From the NCBI GenBank assembly GCA_007123695.1, contig SLGN01000695.1:1-9339 (forward strand): DNA of 9,339 nucleotides, given 5' to 3'. The position numbers were made by a program, and so were the translations under genes. The notes below the pieces were generated by a model. It was not told the DNA's origin and made no database searches. It was given only the letters and a program-made list of their open reading frames with translations. This DNA comes from Verrucomicrobiales bacterium (GTDB lineage: Bacteria > Verrucomicrobiota > Verrucomicrobiia > Verrucomicrobiales > DEV007). Shown here in pieces: positions 1-7,344 of the stretch. Position 1 is the stretch's first letter. Every line of letters begins with the position of its first letter.

Positions 1-237
1 GGGATTTTGGTGGAGACAAGGTGCCGGGATGTGTGCTAGAACGCTGGGGTGGGAACGACCCCGAGCCAAGAATGAAGCGACCCGCCCCCCCCGACGCCAG
101 ATTCCCGAACCCGACCGCTGCGACATCCGACCCGAACCTGGAGCCTTGGCGGAACGATTTCTGCTAGAGGCTTTCCTGTTCCCGCCCACGGCGCCCCCGT
201 GCTCCGTGGCAACAACCCAAAAATTTCCCCAACATCT
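1..237. other. Leader region upstream of the sigma factor gene
   Basis: No convincing gene is visible here. One frame is open on the + strand from the window edge to a TAG at 165-167. Its third-position GC is lower than in the real genes and its product is proline-rich and resembles nothing I know, so I do not call it a gene tail. The region holds a run of eight C (85-92), two copies of CCCGAACC (104-111 and 131-138) and two TGCTAGA sites (34-40 and 162-168) that resemble extended -10 boxes. It most likely carries the promoter and 5' leader of the sigma factor gene. Confidence 0.5.
13..42 (+). promoter_or_regulatory. Possible sigma-70 promoter upstream of the sigma factor gene
   Basis: GAGACA (13-18) matches 4 of 6 bases of the -35 consensus. 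An 18-base spacer leads to TAGAAC (37-42), which matches 4 of 6 bases of the -10 consensus and is preceded by TGC, as in an extended -10 element. It would give a leader of nearly 190 bases. A second TGC-TAGAGG at 162-170 is closer to the gene but lacks a well-spaced -35. Both are pattern matches only. Confidence 0.2.
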
Positions 238-1152
238 ATGGCCAACTTGGAAATGGACGGCGGCATCAAGATCTACCTTCGGGAGATCGGGAAAACGCCC
301 CTGCTTACCCGCGAAGAGGAAGTCGAACTGGCGGACCGCATCAAAAAGGGCGACAAGGAGGCGCGTGCCCACATGATCAAGGCGAACCTGCGTCTCGTCG
401 TCAAGATCGCGCAGGACTACGCGAACTACGGACTGCCTCTGCTCGACCTAATCTCCGAGGGCAACATCGGCCTGATGAAGGCGGTCGAGCGCTTCGACCC
501 GAACAAGGGCGGCAAGCTCTCGACCTACGCGGCGTGGTGGATCAAGCAGTCCATCAAGCGGGCTCTCGCCAACCAGAGCAAGACGATCCGCCTGCCCGTC
601 CACATGGTCGACAAGATCTCGAAGATGCGCCGCGTCGCCATGGTCCTGAGCGAAGAGCTCGGACGCGAGCCCACCGACGAGGAACTCGCCGAAGAGATCG
701 GGATCGACCGGGCCAAGCTCTCGCATCTGAAGTCGGCCGCCCTGCGCCCCGCTTCCCTCGACGCCCCCATCAGCGACGACGACACGACCGAGTTCGGCGA
801 GATCATCGGCGACGAGAAGGCCCAGACCCCCCTCGAGCTGCTCAGCCACAAGAACATGCACATGCAGCTCGACGACCTCCTCGAGGTCCTCGACGAGCGC
901 GAGCGCAAGATCATCGACGCCCGCTTCGGCCTCGCCGGGCAGAAGCCGAAGACCCTCGAGGAAGTGGGGCAGGAATTCGGCGTCACCCGCGAGCGCATCC
1001 GCCAGCTGCAGAACATCGCCCTCAAGAAGCTCCGCCGCGCCCTGCAGAAGAAGGAGGATCCCGGTCCCCGCCCCCTGCGCAAGGGCGAAGAGGACGACGA
1101 CGACTTCTTCCAGGACGAGGACGAGGACGAAGACACCGCCCTCGCCATCTGA
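238..1152 (+). CDS. RpoD-like RNA polymerase sigma-70 factor
   Basis: A 304-residue sigma-70 family protein that directs core RNA polymerase to promoters. Region 1.2 is near residues 8-40. Region 2 covers about 45-122 and includes the -10-melting and recognition segment (KLSTYAAWWIKQSIKRAL from residue 93, then KTIRLPVH). Region 3 is about 125-200. Region 4 is about 212-267, ending in the -35-binding helix-turn-helix (TLEEVGQEFGVTRERIRQL from residue 239). Region 1.1 is absent, so the protein is much shorter than E. coli RpoD and similar in size to group 2 or minimal primary factors. A strongly acidic tail follows region 4 (about 284-299). I chose ATG at 238 because an in-frame GTG at 199 adds 13 residues with no family resemblance. 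Neither start has a Shine-Dalgarno sequence. Whether it is the primary factor or an alternative group 2 factor cannot be settled here. Confidence 0.93.
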   Translation: MANLEMDGGIKIYLREIGKTPLLTREEEVELADRIKKGDKEARAHMIKANLRLVVKIAQDYANYGLPLLDLISEGNIGLMKAVERFDPNKGGKLSTYAAWWIKQSIKRALANQSKTIRLPVHMVDKISKMRRVAMVLSEELGREPTDEELAEEIGIDRAKLSHLKSAALRPASLDAPISDDDTTEFGEIIGDEKAQTPLELLSHKNMHMQLDDLLEVLDERERKIIDARFGLAGQKPKTLEEVGQEFGVTRERIRQLQNIALKKLRRALQKKEDPGPRPLRKGEEDDDDFFQDEDEDEDTALAI

Positions 1153-1207
1153 GACCATCCCGGCCCGCGCCGAAGAAGCCCGCCTCCTCTGGGCATCGCC
1201 CTCCGGG

Positions 1208-3607
1208 ATGAGATCGGTCCTGCGGCTCCCTCCCATTCTCGTCGTCTCCCTCTTCGGAGCGCTCGCCGCGTTTTCCCTGCTCCAGGTGCAGTTCTCGGCG
1301 GTGCTCTACGAGATGCTCCCCGCCGACCTCCCCGAGGTGCGGGGAATGGATTGGCTCAACCGTCACTTCGGTCGCGACGGCCAGCTCGTCGTGACCGTTT
1401 CGGCCGACGAGTCCTTCGAGACCGAGGCGGCCCTAGCCTCGCTCGCCGAGCGGCTCGCCGGGCGGACCGACCTCGTCGCCGAGGTCTTCCGCGAGCTCAC
1501 CATCGAGGAACTCGTCGGCGAAGGCGGCGGCCTCATCGCATGGCTGTGGCTCAACGCGCCCCCCGGCACCCTTGCGGGCCTTGCCGAACGCCTCGCCGAG
1601 GGGCGATCCGCCGAACTCCTCGAAGAGGCCCGCGAAGAAATCGACGACGGCTTCTTCGACCAGGACCTTGTCGTGAGGAGCTACGACCCGCTCGGCTTCG
1701 CCCGGCTCGACGAGCTGCTCGCCGAAGGAACCGGCTCCGGGGCCGACCCCATGAGTTCGCCCGACGGCAGCTTCCGGATCTTCTACGTCGAGGGCGCCGG
1801 AGTCGATTTCTCGGACTACCGCGCCGCCTACCGCTGGCTCGGGGAGATTCGCGAGCTGGTCGCCGCATGGCAGAGGGAATGGCGGCGCGAGCGCGGCAAT
1901 GCCGGAAACGTCGAGATCGGGCTCACCGGCACGCCCGCCTTCATGGGCGAGGTCGGCACCCGCATGGAGCGCGACATGAGCCTCTCGGTTTTCGCCACCC
2001 TCGTCCTCATCTCGCTGCTCTTCTGGTGGATGCACCGGCAGACCAAGCCGCTCGCGTGGCTGGTCTCGGCGATGCTTGCGGTCCTCACCCTGACGCTCCT
2101 TCTCGGCGGGGCCCTCTTCGGAGACCTCGGCGTGATGAGCGCCGGCTTCGCCGCGATCCTGATGGGCCTCGCCGTCGACTACGGCATCGTCCTCTACCGC
2201 GAGGCCTGCGACGGCGGCGGCGACGCCAAGGCGCTGCGCCGCAGCGTCGGCCCCGGGATCCTCTGGGCGGCGGCGACGACGGCGGCCGTCTTTCTCTCGC
2301 TCAACCTCAGCTCCCTCCCCGGTCTCTCGGAAATGGGCAACCTCGTCGCCATCGGGGTCGGCGTCGGCGCTCTCGTGATGCTCTACGGATTCGCTCCCGT
2401 CGCGGTCGGCTTCGCACGCGCGCGCTCCGCCCCCCAGGCCTCGCCGCCGCCCTCGCGCGGACGAGGGCGTCAGCCCGCCCTCGCCGCCGCCCTGCTCGTT
2501 CCCGTCCTCGCCCTCGCCGCGGTGCTGTTCAAGGAGCCGCCCTCGCTCGAGGCCAATTTTCACCCCTTCCGCATCCGCGACAGCCCCTCGATGGTGGCGT
2601 GGCGCACTCTGCAGCAGGAGCTGCGGGGGCGCGAAAACGCCGTGCCCACCGTGGTCACGGCGCCCGACCTAGCCACCCTCGCCGAGCGGCTCGAAGACCT
2701 CTCCCGGCGCATCGACGAAGCGCTCGAGGCGGGACTCGTCGTCGAAGCCGCCCTGCCCGGCGGCTTCGTGCCCGACCCCCGCCGCCTCTCCGCCAATGCG
2801 ACCGAGGTGCGGCGCCTCCTCGCCCAGCGAGAACGCATCGCCTCCGAAATCGAAGCGGCAGGCTTCTCCGAGGAAGGGGGCGCCCTCGCCAAGACCGTCT
2901 TCGCCTCCTGGGAGACCTACCTCGGAGATCTCGCCCTCGGCGACCTGCCCCTGCCCGAAGGCCGCCTTGCCGCCTGGTCCATCAACCGGCTCTTCTCCGG
3001 CAACGATGAAGGCTACGCCGCCCTCGCCGCAGTGAAGCCCGCGCGACCGCAGGAACGCGCCTGGGTCGAGGCCGTCTGCGACGCGACGACGGCGGTGGCC
3101 AGCCTCGGTTCGCTCGGCACCGCCCTCAACGAGCGCATCCGGGGAGATCTCGTCCGCGTTTTCCTGCCCATGCTCGGCATCCTTGCGACCATGCTGGCCC
3201 TGGTCTTCCGTTCCGGGCGCGACCTGCTGCTCTCTCTCCTCTCTCTGCTCTTCGCCGCGTCCGTCCTCGTCCTCGCGACGGCGTGGACCCCGCTGGAATG
3301 GAATTCCTTCAACGTCTGCGGCCTGCCCCTTGTCTTCGGGACCGGGCTCGACTACGGCATCCACATGATCTTCGCCCTGCGGCGCAACGGCGGCGATCTT
3401 GCGGCGACGCGGCGAGGCATCGGGCGCGCCCTGCTGTTCTGCGGGGGGTCCTCGGCGATTGGCTTCGGCTCTCTCGCCACGGCCTCGGCCCACGGTCTCG
3501 CCAGTCTCGGCATCGTCTGCGCCGTTGGCATCCTCGCGAACATGGTGGCCGCCATTTGGCTGCTGCCGCACGGCTACCGTTGGATTCACCGCATCGCTCC
3601 ACACTGA
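1208..3607 (+). CDS. MMPL/RND-superfamily predicted exporter
   Basis: A 799-residue inner-membrane transporter with the duplicated RND layout: one helix, a large extracytoplasmic domain and five helices, repeated twice. Helices are visible near 7-26, 259-276, 281-302, 309-330, 349-370 and 379-402, then 424-442, 650-668, 671-693, 697-724, 741-760 and 764-787. The external domains are about 27-257 and 443-650. Helix 4 carries Asp324-Tyr325 (GLAVDYGIVLY) and helix 10 carries Asp715-Tyr716 (GTGLDYGIH), the pairs used for proton coupling in MmpL-type proteins. A proline/arginine-rich linker (about 404-424) joins the halves. It resembles the 'predicted exporter' group sometimes linked to lipid or aryl-polyene export, but no lipid genes are nearby, so the cargo is unknown. 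The start leads straight into helix 1. It lies 55 bases after the sigma factor and may share its transcript. Confidence 0.9.
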   Translation: MRSVLRLPPILVVSLFGALAAFSLLQVQFSAVLYEMLPADLPEVRGMDWLNRHFGRDGQLVVTVSADESFETEAALASLAERLAGRTDLVAEVFRELTIEELVGEGGGLIAWLWLNAPPGTLAGLAERLAEGRSAELLEEAREEIDDGFFDQDLVVRSYDPLGFARLDELLAEGTGSGADPMSSPDGSFRIFYVEGAGVDFSDYRAAYRWLGEIRELVAAWQREWRRERGNAGNVEIGLTGTPAFMGEVGTRMERDMSLSVFATLVLISLLFWWMHRQTKPLAWLVSAMLAVLTLTLLLGGALFGDLGVMSAGFAAILMGLAVDYGIVLYREACDGGGDAKALRRSVGPGILWAAATTAAVFLSLNLSSLPGLSEMGNLVAIGVGVGALVMLYGFAPVAVGFARARSAPQASPPPSRGRGRQPALAAALLVPVLALAAVLFKEPPSLEANFHPFRIRDSPSMVAWRTLQQELRGRENAVPTVVTAPDLATLAERLEDLSRRIDEALEAGLVVEAALPGGFVPDPRRLSANATEVRRLLAQRERIASEIEAAGFSEEGGALAKTVFASWETYLGDLALGDLPLPEGRLAAWSINRLFSGNDEGYAALAAVKPARPQERAWVEAVCDATTAVASLGSLGTALNERIRGDLVRVFLPMLGILATMLALVFRSGRDLLLSLLSLLFAASVLVLATAWTPLEWNSFNVCGLPLVFGTGLDYGIHMIFALRRNGGDLAATRRGIGRALLFCGGSSAIGFGSLATASAHGLASLGIVCAVGILANMVAAIWLLPHGYRWIHRIAPH

Positions 3608-3629
3608 GGTCGGCCTGAGCCTCCCGACC
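3608..3629 (+). terminator. Weak hairpin directly after the exporter gene
   Basis: GGTCGG (3608-3613) and CCGACC (3624-3629) form a perfect 6-bp stem with a 10-base loop, starting at the base after the exporter stop codon. A short T-rich run (3645-3648) lies about 15 bases beyond, too far for a canonical intrinsic terminator. It could slow or end transcription before the sulfatase gene. Confidence 0.25.
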
Positions 3630-3765
3630 GGAAGCGTGGACGAATTTTCTTCCAAGGAAATCCGGAACGCGAGTAAGATGCTCGACCGAGAACCGAGACG
3701 GACCGGTCTGCGCCGGAAGTTTTCGTCCCGACACCGAAACCGCGCCCACCGCACCCACCTCCGCC
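3630..3765 (+). promoter_or_regulatory. Upstream region of the sulfatase gene
   Basis: This non-coding stretch holds candidate control elements. A weak promoter-like pair is TTCCAA (3650-3655) and TAAGAT (3674-3679), 18 bases apart; TTCCAA lies inside a 10-bp palindrome (3650-3659). An 8-bp perfect palindrome GACCGGTC sits at 3701-3708, a plausible site for a dimeric regulator about 20 bases beyond the promoter-like pair. GTTTTCG (3719-3725) and CGAAAC (3735-3740) could form a small bulged stem in the leader. The sulfatase probably has its own regulated promoter here, but none of this is proven. Confidence 0.3.
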
Positions 3766-5181
3766 ATGAATCCCCGACTCCGCCATGCCGCAGCACTCCT
3801 TGCCGCCGGCGCCCTGCTTTGGCCCGCCCTCGCCCGTGCCGAAGAGCGGACCGACATCCTCTTCATCGCCATCGACGACCTCAACCACTGGGTCGGCCAT
3901 CTCGGACGCCATCCCCAGGCGCTCACGCCCAACATCGACCGTCTCGCCGCCGAGGGCGTCGCTTTTTCCAGCGCCTACTGCACCGCACCGGCCTGCAACC
4001 CCTCGCGGGCCTCCCTCATGTCGGGCCTGCGGCCCTACACCACCGGCTGCTACCACAACGACCAGAACTGGCGCGGCGGCATTTCCGAAGGCCGTCTCCT
4101 CAACACGCACTTTCTCGAACAAGGCTACCGGGTCTACGGTGCGGGCAAGATCTACCACGGTTCCTACGACGCGGGGGGCAAGTGGACGGAATACTTCAAG
4201 GACACCGAGAGAGTGCCCCTGCGGCTCCATCCATCGGCCGCCGACGACGGAGTCGGCGGAATCAAGTTCGCCCCGCTCGCCAACCGCAACGAGGACATGC
4301 CCGACCACCGCGTCGTCGATTGGTGCATCGACCGCCTCGCCGAGCGCGACGAGTCCCCGCTCTTCCTCGCCTGCGGCATCGTCAAGCCTCACCTGCCCTT
4401 CAGCGTTCCGATCGAGTGGTTCGAGAAGTTTCCCCTCCAATCCATCGAACTACCCCCGCACCGCGAGGACGATCTCGACGACGTGCCCCCCGCCGGGGTG
4501 CGCATGGCCAGGCCCGAGGGCGACCATGCCATGATCCTGAAATCGGGGCGCTGGAAGGAGGCGGTGCAGGCCTACCTCGCGACCTGCGCCTACTGCGACT
4601 ACGAAGTCGGGCGGTTGCTCGACGCCCTCGACGCCTCTCCGCGGAAGGACAACACCATCGTCTGCCTTTGGAGCGACCACGGCTGGAGCCTCGGGGAAAA
4701 GTCGCACTGGAGGAAATTCGCCCTGTGGGAGGAGCCGACCCGCTCGGTCTTCGTCTGGAAGGTGCCGGGACTGACCCCGTCGGGACAGATTTGCGACCGA
4801 CCCGTCGATTTCCTGAACATCTTCCCCACCCTCTGCTCGCTGGCGGACCTGCCCCGACCCGGACATCTCGAAGGCGACGACATGACGCCGCTGCTGCGCG
4901 ACCCGGCGGCGGAGTGGGCCTCGCCCGCCATCACCACCCATGGCAGGGGCAACCATGCGGTGCGCTCGGGCGACTGGCGCTACATTCGCTACGCCGACGG
5001 CGACGACGAGCTCTACGACCGGTCCGTCGATCCCTTCGAATACACCAATCTCGCCGGAGACGCGTCCCTCGACCCGGTGAAGCGGGAGCTCGCCGCGATG
5101 CTGCCGCAGACCGAAGCCGACGACCTACCCTCCACCCGCGGCACAAAGGGCGGCAAGGGACGAAAAGGCAAGGGCAAGTAA
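3766..5181 (+). CDS. Secreted Cys-type sulfatase, iduronate-2-sulfatase-like
   Basis: A 471-residue S1-family sulfatase that would hydrolyse sulfate esters, probably on a sulfated polysaccharide. Residues 1-25 are a signal peptide with an ALARA-EE cleavage region, so it acts outside the cytoplasm. The signature C-N-P-S-R is at residues 77-81; Cys77 should be oxidised to formylglycine by a maturase, which is not in this window. Metal ligands Asp37-Asp38 (IDDLN) and Asp304-His305 (LWSDHGWSLGEKSHWRK) are present. Lys128 (GAGKIYHG), Lys207/His209 (KPHLPF) and Lys317 are the expected active-site helpers. The spacing and the DHGWxLGEKxHWRK block match the iduronate-2-sulfatase-like branch common in PVC bacteria. 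It ends in a Lys/Gly-rich tail (about 457-471). The true substrate cannot be told from sequence. Confidence 0.93.
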   Translation: MNPRLRHAAALLAAGALLWPALARAEERTDILFIAIDDLNHWVGHLGRHPQALTPNIDRLAAEGVAFSSAYCTAPACNPSRASLMSGLRPYTTGCYHNDQNWRGGISEGRLLNTHFLEQGYRVYGAGKIYHGSYDAGGKWTEYFKDTERVPLRLHPSAADDGVGGIKFAPLANRNEDMPDHRVVDWCIDRLAERDESPLFLACGIVKPHLPFSVPIEWFEKFPLQSIELPPHREDDLDDVPPAGVRMARPEGDHAMILKSGRWKEAVQAYLATCAYCDYEVGRLLDALDASPRKDNTIVCLWSDHGWSLGEKSHWRKFALWEEPTRSVFVWKVPGLTPSGQICDRPVDFLNIFPTLCSLADLPRPGHLEGDDMTPLLRDPAAEWASPAITTHGRGNHAVRSGDWRYIRYADGDDELYDRSVDPFEYTNLAGDASLDPVKRELAAMLPQTEADDLPSTRGTKGGKGRKGKGK

Positions 5182-5432
5182 AGCTCCCGGCTCGCGCAGT
5201 CCGCAGCTCTTCCGTCACGCCACCTCCGCCGCCATCGGGCCGTCATGTCTAATCATCAGATGTATAATTGTTCCAGATGATGAGCAGTTCGTGGGATTTT
5301 TTCGAAAGATGAAATTGATCAGTTCCGACCATAAGAATGGATTTCTTACTTGGTTTCGGAACCGCTTTCTATCAATATGATTCCGGCGTCGCCGATTGGA
5401 GCGTGGCCTCGGCAGCGCTTGAAAATGCGAGC
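5182..5432. other. Convergent intergenic region, including an AT-rich island
   Basis: This gap lies between the 3' ends of the sulfatase and the propeller gene. I find no convincing intrinsic terminator: TTTTTT at 5297-5302 has no stem before it. The flanks have ordinary composition, but 5251-5380 is only 36% GC by my count, against about 70% around it. The island contains TATAAT (5263-5268), an ATCATC/GATGAT inverted repeat (5252-5257 and 5276-5281) and a small GGTT-TCGG-AACC hairpin (5352-5363). The composition break suggests foreign or decayed DNA. Confidence 0.6.
5251..5382. repeat. Candidate decayed element bounded by imperfect inverted repeats
   Basis: The left end reads AATCAT (5251-5256), 13 bases, GTTCC (5270-5274). 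The right end, read in reverse complement, has AATCAT (5382-5377), 14 bases, GTTCC (5362-5358). These paired motifs lie at the edges of the AT-rich island, as in a small non-autonomous element. I see no target-site duplication and the matches are short, so chance is a real alternative. Confidence 0.25.
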
Positions 5433-7340
5433 TTACTCCGACGGCTCGACCGAGACGGGGACGACGGCACGCTTGGCTGGGGGCGGGGGCAGTTCGATGA
5501 TCACGGTCTGGTCGGGCTCGAGGTTTTCGAGGGCCTTCAGGGGCTGCTCGCCGCCGTGGGCGGGCCAGACCTCGAGGCGCTCCACCGTCGTAGCCGCGCC
5601 GATGCCAAGGACGAGGGAGGCGTCGGGGCCGAGACGGCCTTCAATGCTGCGGAGAACCCAGTCGGCGTCGCGCACGGCGAGGGCGACACGTGTGCCGGCG
5701 GGCTGCCGGGGTGCGGCGACACGCAACCAGCGGCCTTCTCCGCCGACGGCTTCGAGCCAGCGCACGCTGCCGTCGGCATCGAACGCGAGCAGGTCGGCGC
5801 CGCCGTCGGCGTCGAGGTCGCCGGCGTGCAACGAGACGGTTTCGCCGAGGTAGCCGCCCTGCACCGTCACCGAGACGTCGGCGAAGCCGGCCCCCTCTCG
5901 GTTGCGAAAGACCCGGTCGGGCAGGAGGGCGGGCGTGCCGAGGAAAAGGTCGTCGTAGCCGTCGCGGTCGATGTCGGCAAAGGCGAGGGACAGCACCGGC
6001 GCATCGAGCCGCAGGCCCGCTTCGGCGGTGAGGTCGGAGAAGACGCCCCCGCCCTCGTTGCGGAGCAGGCGCAGAGAGCCGACCGCAGGATCGGGCGAGG
6101 CGGTGGCGAGGATCAGGTCGGGATTGCCGTCGGCATCGACGTCGCGCACGGCGAGGGCCGAGACCGGTGCGCCCGAGGGGAAGGAGGCGTCGAAGCCGCT
6201 GTCCTCGAAGCGCCAGTCGCTCCACGCCGCCGCAGGCCGGGAGAGCAGGATGCGGACGCGGCCGTCCTCGCGCGCCGCGACGAGGTCGGGATGTCCGTCA
6301 CCGTCGAAATCGCCGGCAGCGAGGGCGGTGACGCCGCCGGGCACCCAGAGCCGGAGATCCCATGCGACGGGCTCGAACAGGCCGCCCTCGGTCTGCCGGT
6401 AGAGTTCGAGGGGCCGGTCGCGGCTGCCCACGACGAGGTCGGGCAGGCCGTCGCGGTCGTAGTCGGTCCAGAGTATCGAGGTGGTGTCGCCGAAGGCGAG
6501 GAGGCCGCGGGCCACGGTCTCGTCGGCGAAGCGCCCGCCGCCGAGATTGCGCAGCAGGGAGTCGGGCAGCCCGCCGCCCCGGGCGAGGTAGAGGTCGAGC
6601 CGTCCGTCGCCGTCGAAGTCGAAAGGGTGAAGGGAATCCCCCGGCTCGGTCCCGTCGAGGCCGTCGAGGGCGACGAGTCCACCGCCCGGCTCGACCTTGT
6701 AGAGGGAGGCGCCTCCGGCGGCGACGATCTCGGGGCCGCCCTCGCCGTCGAAGTCCCCGAGGGCGAGGGGGCCGCGCAGCTCGGCCTCGCGGCGCACGAA
6801 ACGCACCGGAAAGACGGCGCTCTCGGGCGCGGGCCGGGTCTCGGCGCGGATCGCGGCGGGGAGGGACTCGGGTCCGACTCCAAGAGCGGCGAGGGCGAGG
6901 TTGAACTGCCAGCGCTCCTCGGCCGTCGAGGAGCCCGACTCCCCGTCGGCCTTCATCGAGGTGACGAAGGCCTTGAGCCCGGCCTCGTCGCGCGGCACGG
7001 CGTCGTCGGGGAAGGGAAGGGGGGAGTCGGGCAGCATCGCGAGGATCGGCGGGATCGCGCGTGCCGCGGGGACGCCATCGTCGTCCTCGTCGCCGGCCGC
7101 CGCTGCGTCCGTTTCGGCGAGGGCCGCCTTTCGCTCGGCGAGGATCTCGCCGATGGGCTGGTCCGCGTGGCGTTCCAGCAGCTTACGGTCGGGGCGCCGG
7201 GGACGCTTTTCGGGAATCTCGTCGGTGAAGGGAGGATCGCCGAAGATGCCGAGTTCGGGCAGCAGCAGCAGCGCCCCGCCGACGAGGAAGGGCACGAGGA
7301 AGGCTCCGAGCCCGAGCAGGATGAGGGAACGTTTCGGCAT
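5433..7340 (-). CDS. Membrane-anchored FG-GAP propeller protein with UnbV/ASPIC domain
   Basis: A 635-residue envelope protein. A hydrophobic segment at about 5-28 follows MPKRS and has no clear cleavage site, so it is probably an anchor. A variable acidic stretch follows (about 75-90). Seven Asp-rich loops of the DxDxDGxxD type start at residues 196, 241, 293, 344, 400, 456 and 508, spaced 45-56 apart. These are the calcium loops of FG-GAP/VCBS repeats and imply a seven-bladed beta-propeller like that of integrin alpha. The first loop is degenerate (DFDGEGGPE). The C-terminus (about 535-617), with GTRVALAVRD and VERLEVWPAHGG, fits the UnbV/ASPIC domain. The function is unknown: such proteins are thought to bind partners or glycans outside the cell. 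The chosen start is 4 bases after the trpD stop; a longer in-frame start at 7553 would run inside trpD. Confidence 0.87.
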   Translation of the reverse strand: MPKRSLILLGLGAFLVPFLVGGALLLLPELGIFGDPPFTDEIPEKRPRRPDRKLLERHADQPIGEILAERKAALAETDAAAAGDEDDDGVPAARAIPPILAMLPDSPLPFPDDAVPRDEAGLKAFVTSMKADGESGSSTAEERWQFNLALAALGVGPESLPAAIRAETRPAPESAVFPVRFVRREAELRGPLALGDFDGEGGPEIVAAGGASLYKVEPGGGLVALDGLDGTEPGDSLHPFDFDGDGRLDLYLARGGGLPDSLLRNLGGGRFADETVARGLLAFGDTTSILWTDYDRDGLPDLVVGSRDRPLELYRQTEGGLFEPVAWDLRLWVPGGVTALAAGDFDGDGHPDLVAAREDGRVRILLSRPAAAWSDWRFEDSGFDASFPSGAPVSALAVRDVDADGNPDLILATASPDPAVGSLRLLRNEGGGVFSDLTAEAGLRLDAPVLSLAFADIDRDGYDDLFLGTPALLPDRVFRNREGAGFADVSVTVQGGYLGETVSLHAGDLDADGGADLLAFDADGSVRWLEAVGGEGRWLRVAAPRQPAGTRVALAVRDADWVLRSIEGRLGPDASLVLGIGAATTVERLEVWPAHGGEQPLKALENLEPDQTVIIELPPPPAKRAVVPVSVEPSE

Positions 7341-7344
7341 TTTT

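Noticed and set aside
1..167. Tail of an upstream + strand gene
   Set aside because: A frame is open to TAG at 165-167, but its codon third positions are not strongly GC and the product is proline-rich with no recognisable ending.
199..237. GTG start for the sigma factor
   Set aside because: It adds 13 residues unlike any sigma factor; ATG at 238 directly precedes region 1.2.
1433..2563. Minus-strand open frame (376 residues) opposite the exporter
   Set aside because: Low-complexity Glu/Gly/Ala product with no domain; antisense shadow of a well-supported membrane transporter.
3399..5252. Long open frame (617 residues) on the + strand
   Set aside because: It overlaps the exporter end and the whole sulfatase in another frame and is Arg/Pro-rich without domains. 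The sulfatase frame carries signal peptide and catalytic motifs.
5297..5302. TTTTTT as an intrinsic terminator for the sulfatase
   Set aside because: No GC-rich stem lies directly before the T run.
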